This document shows positions 17,588 to 27,703 of a stretch of 64,000 bases of DNA, in pieces (position 1 is the first letter of the stretch; each line of letters starts with the position of its first letter). The translations under genes were made by a program, and so were the position numbers. The notes beneath the pieces are model-generated. The model was not told the origin of the DNA. It was given only the letters and a program-made list of their open reading frames with translations, and made no database searches. Source of the DNA: Periweissella fabaria (lineage in GTDB: Bacteria; Bacillota; Bacilli; Lactobacillales; Lactobacillaceae); the NCBI RefSeq assembly GCF_918814575.1, contig NZ_CAKKNS010000009.1:1-64000 (forward strand), written 5' to 3'.

Positions 17588-18274
17588 TTATCGAATATTA
17601 TCAATAATTTGAGGACCTTCAGGACGACCGATAATCAATGTGTTAACATGGTCAAGAAATAAACCGTGTTCAACGACACCAACCATATGAATTAGTTCAT
17701 CACCTAATTTTTTAGGATCAGGAATTGAACCAACTTTCAAATCAATAATGTAGTTATGGAAATGGGTTAATTTAGGTGTGCCATCAGCTTCGCGACGAAT
17801 TTTTGGTTCATAACCCGCGGCTACCAATTTATCCACAACGTGCTTGCTACCAAAAGGAATAACTTCAATTGGTAATGGAAACGCACCTAATGTTTTGACC
17901 ATCTTGGAACTGTCAACAATCCAAATGTTACGTTTGGAATTAGAGGAAACGATTTTTTCCCATAAATGAGCAGCACCGCCACCTTTAATTCCTTGGAAGT
18001 TTTCATCAACTTCATCAGCGCCATCGACGGTTACGTCAATATAGGCGACATCATCAATATTCTTAATTGTGATACCAAGTGCTTCCGCTTGGTTTCTAGT
18101 GCGATCAGATGTGGGAACTCCAATGATTTGGAGGCCTTCATTCTTAACGCGTTCACCGAGGGCAGCTACGAAAAACTCGGCAGTAGAACCAGTTCCAAGC
18201 CCCACAATCATGCCATCTTCGACATATTGAGCGGCGCGTTCTCCGACTTGCTTTTTTAATTCAATTTGATTCAT
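17588..18274 (-). CDS. rpiA: Ribose-5-phosphate isomerase A
   Basis: Interconverts ribose-5-phosphate and ribulose-5-phosphate in the pentose-phosphate (phosphoketolase) pathway. The 228-residue protein has the family motifs [18 protein letters not shown] with the catalytic Asp, and [12 protein letters not shown] start at ATG 18274 (MNQIELKK), which gives the normal RpiA N terminus. A longer reading back to 18337 adds an unconserved tail. The SD AGGAGAG is about 11 bases upstream, slightly far. It lies downstream of the small acetyltransferase gene on the same strand. Confidence 0.95.
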   Translation of the reverse strand: MNQIELKKQVGERAAQYVEDGMIVGLGTGSTAEFFVAALGERVKNEGLQIIGVPTSDRTRNQAEALGITIKNIDDVAYIDVTVDGADEVDENFQGIKGGGAAHLWEKIVSSNSKRNIWIVDSSKMVKTLGAFPLPIEVIPFGSKHVVDKLVAAGYEPKIRREADGTPKLTHFHNYIIDLKVGSIPDPKKLGDELIHMVGVVEHGLFLDHVNTLIIGRPEGPQIIDNIR

Positions 18275-18340
18275 AACTTCAAGAGCTCTCCTTGTGTAAA
18301 CTGTGCATCCCTTAATTATACATAAAAAACCGAACAAAAG

Positions 18341-18622
18341 CTATTCGGTATGTCGCAATCCTTTATAGGCAGGCGTTAAATCAAATACTTTTTGTGCAAA
18401 ACTGCACTCTGGTTTAATTTTTAAGTCATTTTCTTTGGCGTAATCAATCACAGCAGTTAATAATTGATTGGCAATTCCTTGCCCACGTAGGCTAGGATCA
18501 ACAAAGGTATGGGTAATAGCGATGGCATTTTTACCTGGAATTTTTGGAAAATCAATTTCAGCTAAAAGTTGGCCATCCGGGGCAACTTGATAAAAACGTT
18601 CTGGTTCACGAATGAATTCCAT
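18341..18622 (-). CDS. Small GNAT-like acetyltransferase (YjdJ type)
   Basis: A 93-residue single-domain protein. The acetyl-CoA-binding segment DPSLRGQGIANQLL carries the R-G-Q-G-I pattern of the P-loop in GNAT enzymes, and the short length matches the YjdJ/GTL3B subgroup. The substrate is unknown. It may be co-transcribed with rpiA, whose start lies 67 bases downstream, but its role need not be related. Confidence 0.8.
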   Translation of the reverse strand: MEFIREPERFYQVAPDGQLLAEIDFPKIPGKNAIAITHTFVDPSLRGQGIANQLLTAVIDYAKENDLKIKPECSFAQKVFDLTPAYKGLRHTE

Positions 18623-18732
18623 AAGCAGACTCCTTTTTTGTTGGGACGATTGACTACTTTTATTTTCCTTTTAATCATGCTAATAGTCAAATTTAAAACC
18701 ATTTAAGCCCTAAAAAATGTAACAGTTATTGG

Positions 18733-18738
18733 TATAAT
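18733..18738 (+). promoter_or_regulatory. Extended -10 of the dut-radA unit
   Basis: TGGTATAAT is a consensus extended -10; the -35 is poor. A start near 18745 would leave only about 9 bases before the first in-frame ATG at 18754, which is why the ATG at 18775 is preferred for dut. Confidence 0.6.
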
Positions 18739-18774
18739 GAAAGATAAGAAAAAATGAAAAGCGAGAACAATGCA

Positions 18775-19317
18775 ATGAAACGTGGATTTGAGATTATTAC
18801 AAAGTATGCAGATGCCAACTTGGAGCTTCCCCAACGGGCAACAACCCAAGCAGCTGGCTATGATTTCCAAGCAGCTGAAGATATTACAATTCCTTCAATT
18901 TGGAAATGGTCATTTTTAAAAGCATTATGGCAAATTAAACATCAAGAAACGGTTAGTGAGAATGATTTAACAGCTGCCCAAGCAACTTTAAAACCATTTT
19001 TAATTCCAACCGGGGTAAAAGCATTTATGCAACCGGAAGAATTTTTAATGATTGCTAATCGTTCAAGTAATCCTTTAAAACGTAGCCTTGTTGTCCCAAA
19101 TGGAGTAGGTATTATTGATGCTGATTACTATAATAATGCTAAAAATGAAGGGGCTATTTTTGTTCAAATTTTGAATTTTGGCTTATTTGATTGTCATATT
19201 AAAAAAGGTGAGCGCATTGCGCAAGGCATTTTCATACCATTCTTGTTAGCTGATCATGATGCTTCAACGATTAAAGCAACGCGTAATGGTGGCTTTGGTT
19301 CTTCAGGTATCAAATAA
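18775..19317 (+). CDS. dut: dUTP diphosphatase
   Basis: Hydrolyses dUTP to dUMP and pyrophosphate, keeping uracil out of DNA and feeding dTMP synthesis. The 180 residues contain the trimeric dUTPase motifs in order: AAGYDF, NRSSNP, GVGIIDADYY, and a C-terminal GGFGSSG arm. About 30 extra residues sit between the first two motifs (around IWKWSFLKALWQIKHQ), making it longer than the common 145-150-residue form. It is followed 12 bases later by radA. The SD is weak (GCGAG), and an in-frame ATG at 18754 would add seven residues. Confidence 0.88.
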   Translation: MKRGFEIITKYADANLELPQRATTQAAGYDFQAAEDITIPSIWKWSFLKALWQIKHQETVSENDLTAAQATLKPFLIPTGVKAFMQPEEFLMIANRSSNPLKRSLVVPNGVGIIDADYYNNAKNEGAIFVQILNFGLFDCHIKKGERIAQGIFIPFLLADHDASTIKATRNGGFGSSGIK

Positions 19318-19329
19318 GGAGGTTTGTCC

Positions 19330-20736
19330 GTGGCAAAAATTAAAACTCAATTTTTATGTTCTAATTGTGGCTATATATCACCAAAATACTTAGGGCGTTG
19401 TCCTAATTGTGGTGAATGGGGCACGCTCGTTGAGGAACGAATTCAACCAGATACCCCTGATCGTAAGAGCCGGGTTAGCTTAGATGGTGAAGTTGCAAAA
19501 GTTGCCAAAATTGGTGATGTCTCAACGCAAGATACACCACGTGTTAAAGTTCAATTGTCAGAATTAAACCGGGTTCTTGGTGGTGGTGTTGTCCCTGGTT
19601 CAATGGTGCTAATCGGTGGTGACCCAGGAATTGGGAAATCAACGTTACTATTACAAATGTCTGGTCAGTTGGCACAAACCGGTGGAGTTGTATTATATGT
19701 ATCTGGGGAAGAAAGTGCCGTGCAAATTAAAATGCGTGCGGAACGTCTCGGTGTCGGTGCAAATGATTTCTACTTGTACCCAGAAACAGATATGAGTTTA
19801 ATTCGTAAGCAAGTAGATGAGTTAAAGCCCAATTTTTTGATTATTGATTCGATTCAAACGATGCAAGAACCTGATGTCCAATCCGCAATTGGTTCAGTAT
19901 CACAAGTTCGTGAAGTAACGGCTGAATTATTACAAATTGCTAAGACCAACGGTATCACGGTCTTTATTGTGGGCCACGTTACTAAAGAAGGTTCAATTGC
20001 TGGACCAAAGATGTTAGAACACATGGTAGATACAGTGCTTTACTTTGAAGGTGATTTACATCATGCTTATCGAATTTTACGAGCCGTTAAAAACCGGTTT
20101 GGTTCAACAAATGAGCTGGGAATTTTTGAGATGCAAACGCAAGGCTTGACGGAAGTTGCAAACCCATCACAAATTTTCTTAGAAGAACGGATTGAAGGAG
20201 CCACGGGATCTGCGATTGTTGTTTCAATGGAAGGGACCCGCCCAATTCTAGTAGAAATGCAAGCGTTGATTACACCATCAGTTTTTGGGAATGCCCAACG
20301 GACTGCGAGTGGCTTAGATCGGAATCGGGTGTCTTTAATTATGGCGGTGCTTGAAAAACGGGCCAATATGTTGTTACAAAATCAAGATGCGTTCTTAAAA
20401 GCGGCCGGTGGTGTAAAATTAGATGAACCAGCAATTGATTTAGCCGTAGCCGTAGCCGTAGCCTCTTCATACCAAGACAAAGAAACCCAATTAGGAGATG
20501 CCTTTATTGGCGAAATTGGTTTGACTGGTGAAATTCGCCGGGTTAACCGGGTTGAAGAACGGGTTGCTGAAGCAGAAAAACTTGGTTTTAAGCGCGTGTT
20601 TGTGCCTAAAAACAACTTACAAGGTTGGCAGCCAACAGGTGACATCGAAGTAATTGGCGTGGCAACAATTAGTGAAGCTTTACAAAAAGCATTTAATGGT
20701 AAATCCAGCAAATACCGAATTAATAGCGAACAATAA
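19330..20736 (+). CDS. radA: DNA repair ATPase RadA (Sms)
   Basis: A RecA-like DnaB-type helicase that helps branch migration in recombination and transformation. The 468-residue protein starts with a four-cysteine zinc finger (FLCSNCGY and RCPNCGEW). Then come Walker [11 protein letters not shown], the RadA-specific KNRFGST motif, and a C-terminal Lon-like domain ([12 protein letters not shown] region). I use GTG 19330, with AAGGAGG 7 bases upstream; the TTG six bases earlier is too close to the SD. The position between dut and a PIN-TRAM gene, then gltX, matches the classical Firmicute order. Confidence 0.94.
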   Translation: MAKIKTQFLCSNCGYISPKYLGRCPNCGEWGTLVEERIQPDTPDRKSRVSLDGEVAKVAKIGDVSTQDTPRVKVQLSELNRVLGGGVVPGSMVLIGGDPGIGKSTLLLQMSGQLAQTGGVVLYVSGEESAVQIKMRAERLGVGANDFYLYPETDMSLIRKQVDELKPNFLIIDSIQTMQEPDVQSAIGSVSQVREVTAELLQIAKTNGITVFIVGHVTKEGSIAGPKMLEHMVDTVLYFEGDLHHAYRILRAVKNRFGSTNELGIFEMQTQGLTEVANPSQIFLEERIEGATGSAIVVSMEGTRPILVEMQALITPSVFGNAQRTASGLDRNRVSLIMAVLEKRANMLLQNQDAFLKAAGGVKLDEPAIDLAVAVAVASSYQDKETQLGDAFIGEIGLTGEIRRVNRVEERVAEAEKLGFKRVFVPKNNLQGWQPTGDIEVIGVATISEALQKAFNGKSSKYRINSEQ

Positions 20737-20826
20737 GATTAAATTTGACGATTTTTGCTTAACTTTATTGCTGAATTTAAAATTAATAGTAAGATAGATT
20801 ATATAGTACAAAGAAAGGATATTTTT

Positions 20827-21942
20827 ATGCGAAAGAAAATTATACAAGCAGCCTTAGTCTTGGTAGGAGGGGCAATCGGTTTACTTGTCTTACCAAGCTT
20901 TTGGCAGTTAATTCATTTTAGTTACCAATGGATTGACAATAATATCACGGACTTTATAATCGGCGCGTTATTGCTATTATTTGTTTCATTTTATTTGGTT
21001 GATTATATTGATCGGAAACTTAGTGACGTGGAGCGTTACTTATCAACAAAGAACCCCTTAACGCTACTTATTGGTAGTATTACAACTATCTTAGGGTTAT
21101 TGATTGCCGTTTTAATTTCAAGTTTGTTCGTTAATTCGAAGATATTTTTGATTAACACTGTTATTCCAATCTTGTTGATGCTTTTGTTGGGGTACCTTGG
21201 TTTTCGTTTAGGAACTACCCGGACAGATGAGTGGAAGAATTTGATTCCTAGCTTTAATCGGGTTCGCGGTAAAATTGAACCGTTACAAGAAGGTGAAGTG
21301 ATTGGGGATAAACAATTAGAGCCTAACTATCACCATTACAAAATCTTGGATACTAATATCTTAATCGATGGTCGAATTTATGATTTAGTAAAATCGGGCT
21401 TTATTGAAGGAACTTTATTAGTCCCAAACTTTGTTTTATATGAAATTCAATACATTGCTGATTCAGCTGATTCAGTTAAACGGGTTCGTGGTCGCCGTGG
21501 TTTGGATATTCTTAATAAATTACGTGAAGAACAAATTATTCCCATTGAGATGTATGAAGGGGACTATGAGGATATCAAAGAAGTTGACGAAAAATTAGTT
21601 CAATTGGCCAAAGATTTAGATGCTGTACTAGTTACTAATGATTTTAATTTGAATAAAGTTACGTCATTCCAAAATATCACCATTTTTAATATTAATGAAT
21701 TAGTGGGTGCTCTACGCCCACGGGTATTACCAGGTGAAACGATGCATGTAATGGTAGTCAAAAAAGGGACCGAACGGCAACAAGGGGTCGCTTACTTGGA
21801 TGATGGTACTATGGTCGTGGTTGAAGATGGCCAATACTACATGAATAAGAAATTAGATGTGACCGTTACATCAGCCTTGCAAACAGACGCTGGCCGGATG
21901 ATTTTTGCAAAGCCAACTCATGCAACAAAACCAATCGAATAA
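20827..21942 (+). CDS. yacL: PIN-TRAM domain membrane protein (YacL family)
   Basis: A 371-residue protein: four hydrophobic segments in the first ~130 residues, a PIN nuclease-like domain (HYKILDTNILIDGRI, and the acidic VLVTNDFNLNKV) and a C-terminal TRAM RNA-binding domain (MVVKKGTERQQGVAYL). The family is conserved beside gltX in Firmicutes, with a probable but unproven RNA-related role at the membrane. I use ATG 20827 with AAAGGA upstream; an earlier in-frame start at 20755 would add 24 unconserved residues. Confidence 0.88.
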   Translation: MRKKIIQAALVLVGGAIGLLVLPSFWQLIHFSYQWIDNNITDFIIGALLLLFVSFYLVDYIDRKLSDVERYLSTKNPLTLLIGSITTILGLLIAVLISSLFVNSKIFLINTVIPILLMLLLGYLGFRLGTTRTDEWKNLIPSFNRVRGKIEPLQEGEVIGDKQLEPNYHHYKILDTNILIDGRIYDLVKSGFIEGTLLVPNFVLYEIQYIADSADSVKRVRGRRGLDILNKLREEQIIPIEMYEGDYEDIKEVDEKLVQLAKDLDAVLVTNDFNLNKVTSFQNITIFNINELVGALRPRVLPGETMHVMVVKKGTERQQGVAYLDDGTMVVVEDGQYYMNKKLDVTVTSALQTDAGRMIFAKPTHATKPIE

Positions 21943-21949
21943 ATCTTAG

Positions 21950-21974
21950 TTTTCTTGTGAATTTCACAAGAAAA
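21950..21974. repeat. Perfect inverted repeat between yacL and gltX
   Basis: TTTTCTTGTGA, three bases, then its exact reverse complement. The RNA would form an 11-bp hairpin, but no T run follows on the plus strand. It may be a weak terminator or a protein-binding site. Confidence 0.45.
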
Positions 21975-22057
21975 ACAGTTGAGATACTTTAAAAATAGGC
22001 ATTTTTGGTGTATTATCACAAGTGCATAAAAAAATGAAAATGAAAGAGGCTAACACT

Positions 22058-23554
22058 TTGGCAAATAAGAAGCTTCGGGTGCGTTATGCACCAAGTCCAA
22101 CAGGGCACTTACACATTGGTAACGCTCGTACGGCATTATTCAACTATCTCTACGCACGTCACAATAAAGGTAAGTTCATTATCCGTATTGAAGATACTGA
22201 TACTAAACGTAATATTGCTGATGGTGAACGTAGTCAATTAGAAAACTTAAAATGGCTTGGTATGGATTGGGATGAAGGTCCAGATAAGCCTGGTGAATAC
22301 GGTCCATACCATCAATCAGAACGGATGGAAATCTACAAGCCATTAATTCAAGACTTGTTAGATCGTGGTTTAGCTTATGAATCATACAAAACTGAAGATG
22401 AATTGGCAGCCGAACGTGAACGTCAAATTGAAAATGGTGAAACACCACGTTACGAATATGAATTTGCAGGCATGTCTGATGCTGAACGTGAAGCTACAAT
22501 TGCGGAAGCAAAAGCGGCTGGTTTAAAACCTGTTATTCGTTTCAAAGTACCAGTTGGTAATGTTTACAAGTGGAACGATATTGTTAAAGGTGATATTGAA
22601 ATTGGAGCTGAACAAGTCGGTGGTGACTGGGTTATCCAAAAACGTGATGGGATGCCAACTTACAACTTTGCGGTTGTTGTTGATGACCACATGATGGAAA
22701 TTTCACACGTTCTTCGTGGGGATGATCACATTTCAAACACACCTAAACAATTGATGATTTATGAAGCCTTCGGTTGGGATGCACCAGCATTTGGCCACAT
22801 GACTTTAATCATTAATACTGAAACTGGTCGTAAGTTATCAAAACGTGATGAATCAATTCTTCAATTTATTGAACAATACCGTGAACTTGGCTACTTACCA
22901 GAAGCCTTGTTAAACTTTATTGTGTTGCTTGGTTGGTCACCAGTTGGTGAAGAAGAAATCTTTACATTGAACGAATTTGTTAAGATGTTTGACGAAAAAC
23001 GTTTATCTAAGAGTCCAGCTAAGTTTGATGCTAAAAAACTTGAATGGGTTAACAACCAATGGTTGAAGAAAGTGCCAACAAATGACATTTTCCCATCAAT
23101 TTTACATCAATTAGTTGCGGGTGGTTTAGTTGAACAATCTGAATTAACACCTCAAAAATTGACTTGGTTATTCAAAATGACTGAACTTTACAAAGATCAA
23201 ATGTCATTTACTAACCAAATCAATGAATTTTCTAAAGATGTCTTCTTCGATATGCCAGCAGAACTTGATGATGCAGCTAAAGAAGAAATTGCGGATACTG
23301 AAGATGTAATCAAGGTCCTTGAAAGCTTTAAGGCTCAAGTTGATAATCTTGAATTTTTCGTAGCAGCTTCGATTGCACCAGCAATTAAAGCGGTCCAAAA
23401 AGAAACTGGTATTAAGGGTCGTAAGCTCTTTATGCCAATTCGGATTGCTGCTTCACACGAAACACATGGTCCAGCATTACCAGAAGTGCTTGAATTACTT
23501 GGTAAAGAAAAAGTTATGGCTAACGTAACTGCTTTGATTGAAAAATTAAAGTAA
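22058..23554 (+). CDS. gltX: Glutamyl-tRNA synthetase
   Basis: Charges tRNA-Glu (and, where GatCAB is used, tRNA-Gln) with glutamate. The 498-residue class I synthetase has the HIGH-type motif [13 protein letters not shown] at the N terminus and the KMSKS-type loop KLSKRDES near residue 250. I use TTG 22058 with AAAGAGG 8 bases upstream, which places the conserved [10 protein letters not shown] about 7 residues in. The GTG at 22022 coincides with the predicted transcription start and has no SD. It has its own terminator and precedes cysS, as in Bacillus. Confidence 0.95.
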   Translation: MANKKLRVRYAPSPTGHLHIGNARTALFNYLYARHNKGKFIIRIEDTDTKRNIADGERSQLENLKWLGMDWDEGPDKPGEYGPYHQSERMEIYKPLIQDLLDRGLAYESYKTEDELAAERERQIENGETPRYEYEFAGMSDAEREATIAEAKAAGLKPVIRFKVPVGNVYKWNDIVKGDIEIGAEQVGGDWVIQKRDGMPTYNFAVVVDDHMMEISHVLRGDDHISNTPKQLMIYEAFGWDAPAFGHMTLIINTETGRKLSKRDESILQFIEQYRELGYLPEALLNFIVLLGWSPVGEEEIFTLNEFVKMFDEKRLSKSPAKFDAKKLEWVNNQWLKKVPTNDIFPSILHQLVAGGLVEQSELTPQKLTWLFKMTELYKDQMSFTNQINEFSKDVFFDMPAELDDAAKEEIADTEDVIKVLESFKAQVDNLEFFVAASIAPAIKAVQKETGIKGRKLFMPIRIAASHETHGPALPEVLELLGKEKVMANVTALIEKLK

Positions 23555-23581
23555 ACCACTGAGTTTCTAATATGCTCGTTA

Positions 23582-23618
23582 AAAAAGACGGAGGGATTAA
23601 TAATTCTTCCGTCTTTTT
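23582..23618 (+). terminator. Terminator after gltX
   Basis: AAAAAGACGGA pairs with TCCGTCTTTTT around an AT-rich loop, with a T run at the end. An extended -10 (TGCTATGAT, 23663-23671) for cysS follows. Confidence 0.88.
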
Positions 23619-23718
23619 ACGTTCATTTACCTTTTATGACCAGAGCGTTAGTTACGATTATGTGCTATGATATAACTTATTAAATTACGCAAGGATAATG
23701 AATGAGGAGTAAGACACT

Positions 23719-25140
23719 ATGATTCATGTTTTTAATACGATGACCCGTACAAAGGAATTATTTACCGCAATTCAACCTGGAGTTGTTAATATGTACGTGT
23801 GTGGACCGACAGTGTATAACTACATTCATATTGGAAATGCTCGTTCAGCAATTGCATTTGATACTATTCGGCGCTATTTTGAATATTCGGGATATCAAGT
23901 TAATTATGTCTCTAATTTTACTGATGTTGACGATAAAATTATTAAAGCCGCTCACGAAGCTGGCATTTCTGAACAAGCTTTAACAACTAAATTTGAACAA
24001 GCCTTTAATGATGATACAAAGCCTCTTAATATTAAGCCAGCAACGGTGCGACCGCTTGCCACAGAACATATTGACGAAATTATTGCCTTTGTAGTCGATT
24101 TGATCGCTAAAGGATATGCGTATGAGGCCCAAGGCGATGTCTATTTCCGTGCGCGCAAATTTCCTGATTACGGTCATCTGGCCCATCAAAATATTGATGA
24201 TTTGGAAATTGGAGCCTCAGAACGGCTTGATGATGGTGAATTAGCACGAAAAGAAGATCCCGTTGATTTTGCCGTTTGGAAAGGCGCTAATCCAGACGAA
24301 GCCATCACATGGGCTTCACCTTGGGGACCTGGTCGACCAGGATGGCATATTGAATGTTCTGTTATGGCACTTAAATATTTAGGGACAACTATTGATATTC
24401 ATGGTGGTGGTCAAGATTTAGCATTTCCACACCATACAAATGAAATTGCGCAATCAGAAGCGCATACGGGAACCACTTTTGCTAATTACTGGTTACATAA
24501 TGGGTTTGTTACGGTAGGTGATGACAACGAAAAAATGTCGAAATCACTCGGAAACTTTGTAACGGTACATGATTTACTACAAGATGTTGATGCCCAAGCA
24601 TTGAGATTAATGATGGCAACAACGCATTATCGGCGCCCACTAGCATATACTAAAGTAGCAATTACAGAAGCGATACAAATTGTTAAACGATTACAAACAG
24701 CATATGCTAATTTAGCTTTTCGGGTGCAACAAGCTGATGCAGTTCAAACACCTGACGTAGACTTTACGGCGCAAGTTAATGCCTTTAAAGTAAACTTTAT
24801 GCAAGCAATGGATGATGATTTTAATGTTGCCAATGCGATGACGGTGATAAATGATTTTGCAACCGCACTCAATGTTTATGCCAATCAAGCAGCAGTTAGT
24901 GCGCTAACAGGTCAACTAGCGTTAGATGAATTTGCTGCTGAGGTGATGGTGATTGGTGTTGATGTTCAGCCAGTAGCTAATGATGATGATACTAGTTGGA
25001 TTGATGAACAGGTTGCAGCCCGGGATGCAGCTAAAAAGGCCAAAGATTATGCGCAAGCTGATGCAATTCGAGCCGCATTAAAAGCCCAAGGAATTATACT
25101 AGAAGATACTGCGCAAGGAACACGATGGAAGAAAGAATGA
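23719..25140 (+). CDS. cysS: Cysteinyl-tRNA synthetase
   Basis: Charges tRNA-Cys. The 473-residue class I enzyme has the HIGH motif in [12 protein letters not shown] near residue 38 and KMSKSLGN near residue 272. The zinc-binding residues are recognisable: Cys in VCGPTVYN, Cys in HIECSV and His/Glu in [12 protein letters not shown]. The ATG has GAGGAG 9 bases upstream. Its 3' end overlaps mrnC (ATGA), so the two are translationally coupled. No cysE stands between gltX and cysS, unlike B. subtilis. Confidence 0.96.
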   Translation: MIHVFNTMTRTKELFTAIQPGVVNMYVCGPTVYNYIHIGNARSAIAFDTIRRYFEYSGYQVNYVSNFTDVDDKIIKAAHEAGISEQALTTKFEQAFNDDTKPLNIKPATVRPLATEHIDEIIAFVVDLIAKGYAYEAQGDVYFRARKFPDYGHLAHQNIDDLEIGASERLDDGELARKEDPVDFAVWKGANPDEAITWASPWGPGRPGWHIECSVMALKYLGTTIDIHGGGQDLAFPHHTNEIAQSEAHTGTTFANYWLHNGFVTVGDDNEKMSKSLGNFVTVHDLLQDVDAQALRLMMATTHYRRPLAYTKVAITEAIQIVKRLQTAYANLAFRVQQADAVQTPDVDFTAQVNAFKVNFMQAMDDDFNVANAMTVINDFATALNVYANQAAVSALTGQLALDEFAAEVMVIGVDVQPVANDDDTSWIDEQVAARDAAKKAKDYAQADAIRAALKAQGIILEDTAQGTRWKKE

Positions 25141-25553
25141 ATATGGCAAATTACCAACAAATGAATGGAATTGCATTAGCCTATATGGGCGATGCCGTTT
25201 ATGAAATCTATATTCGGCAACACTTATTAGCAAAAGGGATGGTTAAACCAACTCATTTGCACCATACCGCAACTCGATATGTTTCCGCAAAAGCACATGC
25301 GGCGTTATATCGATTGATGGAAGCTGATGCAATTTTAACAGATGAAGAAAAACAATACTTTTTACGCGGCCGTAATGCAAAGTCACATACCGGTGCCAAA
25401 AATACGGATATTGTGAGTTACCGAATTTCAACGGGTGTAGAAGCTTTATTTGGTTACTTATACTTAAGTGAACAAACGAAACGCATTGAACAATTAGCAG
25501 CTTGGTGTATTGAACAAGTTGAATCAGGAAGGACAAAAGCAAATGCCATATAA
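25137..25553 (+). CDS. mrnC: Mini-ribonuclease III
   Basis: A dsRNA endonuclease that matures the ends of 23S rRNA. It is an RNase III catalytic domain without a dsRNA-binding domain, 138 residues. The signature [14 protein letters not shown] carries the catalytic Asp, and [12 protein letters not shown] is the second conserved element. I choose ATG 25137, overlapping the cysS stop as ATGA, with GGAAG upstream; ATG 25125 and ATG 25143 are alternatives. The order cysS-mrnC-rlmB is conserved in Firmicutes. Confidence 0.92.
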   Translation: MNMANYQQMNGIALAYMGDAVYEIYIRQHLLAKGMVKPTHLHHTATRYVSAKAHAALYRLMEADAILTDEEKQYFLRGRNAKSHTGAKNTDIVSYRISTGVEALFGYLYLSEQTKRIEQLAAWCIEQVESGRTKANAI

Positions 25554-26424
25554 TAATGAATACCGTGGTGGCCGAGTGGCTAAACGTCGCGCCCCACAAC
25601 GTGATCGGGATAATGATCGTCCCCGTAACAATAAGCGACCAGAGCGTAATAATGATAAACAAATTGATAAGCAAACAGTAGCGCCATTAGGTGATTTTGT
25701 GATTGGTCGCCACCCAGCCGTGGAAGCTTTAAAATCAACCGAACAAACAATTAACAAAGTTTGGCTTCAAGATGGAATTCATAGTGATGCCATTAGTGAA
25801 GTTCTTGCTTTAGCTAAAGAACGTGGCTTAGTTGTTCAAAATGCGCCAAAGAGTAAGTTGGATGAACTTAGTGATGGTCAAAATCACCAAGGGGTAGTCC
25901 TTTCAATTGCGGCTTTTGAATATGCAGAATTAGATGATTTATTCGCTAAAGCAGCTGCAAAAGATGAAGCGCCATTCTTCTTAATTCTTGATTCGATTGA
26001 AGATCCACATAATTTGGGTTCAATTATGCGGACAGCTGATGCAGCGGGTGCTCATGGAATTATTATTCCAAAGCGCCGAGCAGTCCAATTAACTGCGACA
26101 GTTGCTAAGACGTCAACGGGAGCGATTGAACACGTTCCCGTTGTACGTGTTACTAATTTAGTAAATACCGTTAAAGAATTAAAAGAGCGTGGTTTGTGGA
26201 TTTTTGGAACCGATATGAATGGAACTGATTACCGTCGCTGGGATGCAACTGGTCCAGTAGCTTTAATCATCGGTAACGAAGGGCGCGGAGTGGCACCTTT
26301 ATTGAAACAAAATGTTGATGAAATGCTCACGATTCCAATGATTGGCCACGTTCAATCATTAAACGCTTCTGTAGCAGCATCATTATTGATCTATCAAGGC
26401 TTTAATTCACGCCACAAATTATAA
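25543..26424 (+). CDS. rlmB: 23S rRNA (guanosine-2'-O-)-methyltransferase, RlmB/TrmH family
   Basis: A SPOUT-class SAM-dependent methyltransferase acting on 23S rRNA. The 293 residues comprise a charged N-terminal tail (residues 5-45, rich in Arg and Asn), a substrate-binding domain ([13 protein letters not shown]) and the SpoU domain with [28 protein letters not shown] and [13 protein letters not shown] use ATG 25543 (MPYNNEY), with AGGAAGGA upstream inside mrnC; the genes overlap by 11 bases. The disordered tail is longer than in B. subtilis. Confidence 0.92.
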   Translation: MPYNNEYRGGRVAKRRAPQRDRDNDRPRNNKRPERNNDKQIDKQTVAPLGDFVIGRHPAVEALKSTEQTINKVWLQDGIHSDAISEVLALAKERGLVVQNAPKSKLDELSDGQNHQGVVLSIAAFEYAELDDLFAKAAAKDEAPFFLILDSIEDPHNLGSIMRTADAAGAHGIIIPKRRAVQLTATVAKTSTGAIEHVPVVRVTNLVNTVKELKERGLWIFGTDMNGTDYRRWDATGPVALIIGNEGRGVAPLLKQNVDEMLTIPMIGHVQSLNASVAASLLIYQGFNSRHKL

Positions 26425-26594
26425 TAAAAATTATATTTTTAAATTTAGTAACAAAAATAAATCGAGGGAAAGCCACTTATAGCAAGTGATAAGGGATTGT
26501 TAAGTTTATAAAATAACGTAACCGTACAAACGTTCGATATGCGGATGTCGGTATTTCTACTATCTTTATGGTACTCAATTAGAGGAGGTACATA

Positions 26595-27182
26595 ATGATG
26601 GATGAATATGTAGATGTTGACTTAACAACCCTTGTGGAACGTGCACAACTTGGTGATGAAAGTGCGTTTGAAAAGATTTGTACGCAATTTCGCCCCTTAT
26701 ACTTTGCCCAATGGACAAAATTTCATAACTTAAAAATTGAAAAAGATGATTGGCTACAAGAAATGACGTTAATTACGTATCGTAGTGTTATGTCATTTAA
26801 ACCACGTCAATTTGAACGTTCCTTTGGGAGTTACTTGCGCTGTGCAATTAATTTTCGGTGTATTGATGAATGGCGTCGTCAGCGAGCTAAACGATATACG
26901 GAAGATTCGTGGGATGGCATAGCACAACTACAGGGGCTGGTGGATGATAGCATTATTAGCTATAATAATGCCCAAGATTTATTGATTGTTCGTGAGACGG
27001 TTGAAAGTTTCATTAATGGCCCGATTACCAAAAAAGAACGCCAAGTTTTACATGAACTAATCGGGTTGGAACCAAGTGTTGATAAGCAAAACCTGGCTCC
27101 AACTGAAGCACTTGCGAAAAAACGTACCTTTACTCGTTCACGAGCACGTTTGAGAAAAAAACTTGAAGAATTACTAGAATAG
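26595..27182 (+). CDS. sigH: Sigma-70-family factor, SigH type
   Basis: A 195-residue alternative sigma factor. Region 2 is visible as LQEMTLITYRSVMSFKPRQF and IDEWRRQRAKRY; region 4 at the C terminus is weak. Its place between rlmB and rpmG-secE-nusG is that of B. subtilis sigH, so orthology rests on synteny. In lactic acid bacteria such factors drive competence genes. It starts ATGATG with GAGGAGG 7 bases upstream. The 170-base gap before it holds a small CACTTA/CAAGTG hairpin but no recognised regulatory RNA. The yacP gene found here in Bacillus is absent. Confidence 0.82.
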   Translation: MMDEYVDVDLTTLVERAQLGDESAFEKICTQFRPLYFAQWTKFHNLKIEKDDWLQEMTLITYRSVMSFKPRQFERSFGSYLRCAINFRCIDEWRRQRAKRYTEDSWDGIAQLQGLVDDSIISYNNAQDLLIVRETVESFINGPITKKERQVLHELIGLEPSVDKQNLAPTEALAKKRTFTRSRARLRKKLEELLE

Positions 27183-27250
27183 TGATAACCTATGTAAAGA
27201 ATTGTTTATACATTGTCGTCATTAATGTGTAAATTTGGAGGTTTCATACT

Positions 27251-27400
27251 ATGGCACAAAAGAAAATCGCGCTTGCATGTAGTGCTTGTGGTTCACGTAA
27301 CTACACCATTGGTGCAAACCCTAACCGTACAGAACGTTTAGAAGTTAAAAAGTTTTGTAAGTTCTGTGGTGAACACACGTTACACCGCGAAACTCGCTAA
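27251..27400 (+). CDS. rpmG: 50S ribosomal protein L33
   Basis: A 49-residue ribosomal protein of the large subunit. The translation begins [18 protein letters not shown] and contains two CxxC pairs (CSAC and CKFC), so it is the zinc-binding form. The start ATG has GGAGG 7 bases upstream. It is followed 15 bases later by secE, the usual rpmG-secE-nusG order. Confidence 0.94.
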   Translation: MAQKKIALACSACGSRNYTIGANPNRTERLEVKKFCKFCGEHTLHRETR

Positions 27401-27415
27401 TTATTGGAGATAAAA

Positions 27416-27586
27416 ATGAAATTTTTGAAAAGTGTTATCCACGAAATGAAGATCGTTACATGGCCAACTGCAAAAGAAAACCGTCGTGATTCAGTTACTG
27501 TTATTGGAACTGCGATTTTCTTTGCCCTTTTCTTAGGTGGTATCGACTGGTTAGTTCAAACTGGTTTAGCATTCTTATCTAAGTAA
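27416..27586 (+). CDS. secE: Preprotein translocase subunit SecE
   Basis: The small essential subunit of the SecYEG channel. 56 residues with an N-terminal amphipathic stretch (MKIVTWPTAKENRRDS, the family signature) and one membrane helix at about residues 31-51. I use ATG 27416 with GGAG 7 bases upstream. It follows rpmG and precedes nusG, but a promoter and a terminator-like hairpin lie between secE and nusG. Confidence 0.93.
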   Translation: MKFLKSVIHEMKIVTWPTAKENRRDSVTVIGTAIFFALFLGGIDWLVQTGLAFLSK

Positions 27587-27592
27587 ATTTCA

Positions 27593-27668
27593 TTGGCTCA
27601 TGGAAACATGATTTGCTATAATTAGTACAGTTACAGAAAACTTCGTTTGCAACGAAGTTTTTTTTGTT
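27593..27668 (+). promoter_or_regulatory. nusG promoter followed at once by a terminator-like hairpin
   Basis: TTGGCT (27593-27598), an 18-base spacer and TATAAT (27617-27622) predict a start near 27629. The hairpin AACTTCG/CGAAGTT with eight T follows at 27640-27667. It may terminate rpmG-secE transcripts, or act as an attenuator for the nusG transcript that starts just before it. Confidence 0.55.
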
Positions 27669-27703
27669 GAAGATTTTATACGAATGACTACGAGGAGAAA
27701 ACA

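Noticed and set aside
18341-18622. Toxin-antitoxin role for the small GNAT acetyltransferase
   Set aside because: TacT-type toxins are longer and pair with a RHH antitoxin; neither is present here.
25243-25674. A 143-residue minus-strand ORF across mrnC/rlmB
   Set aside because: It is antisense to two genes with strong family motifs, and it lacks an SD.
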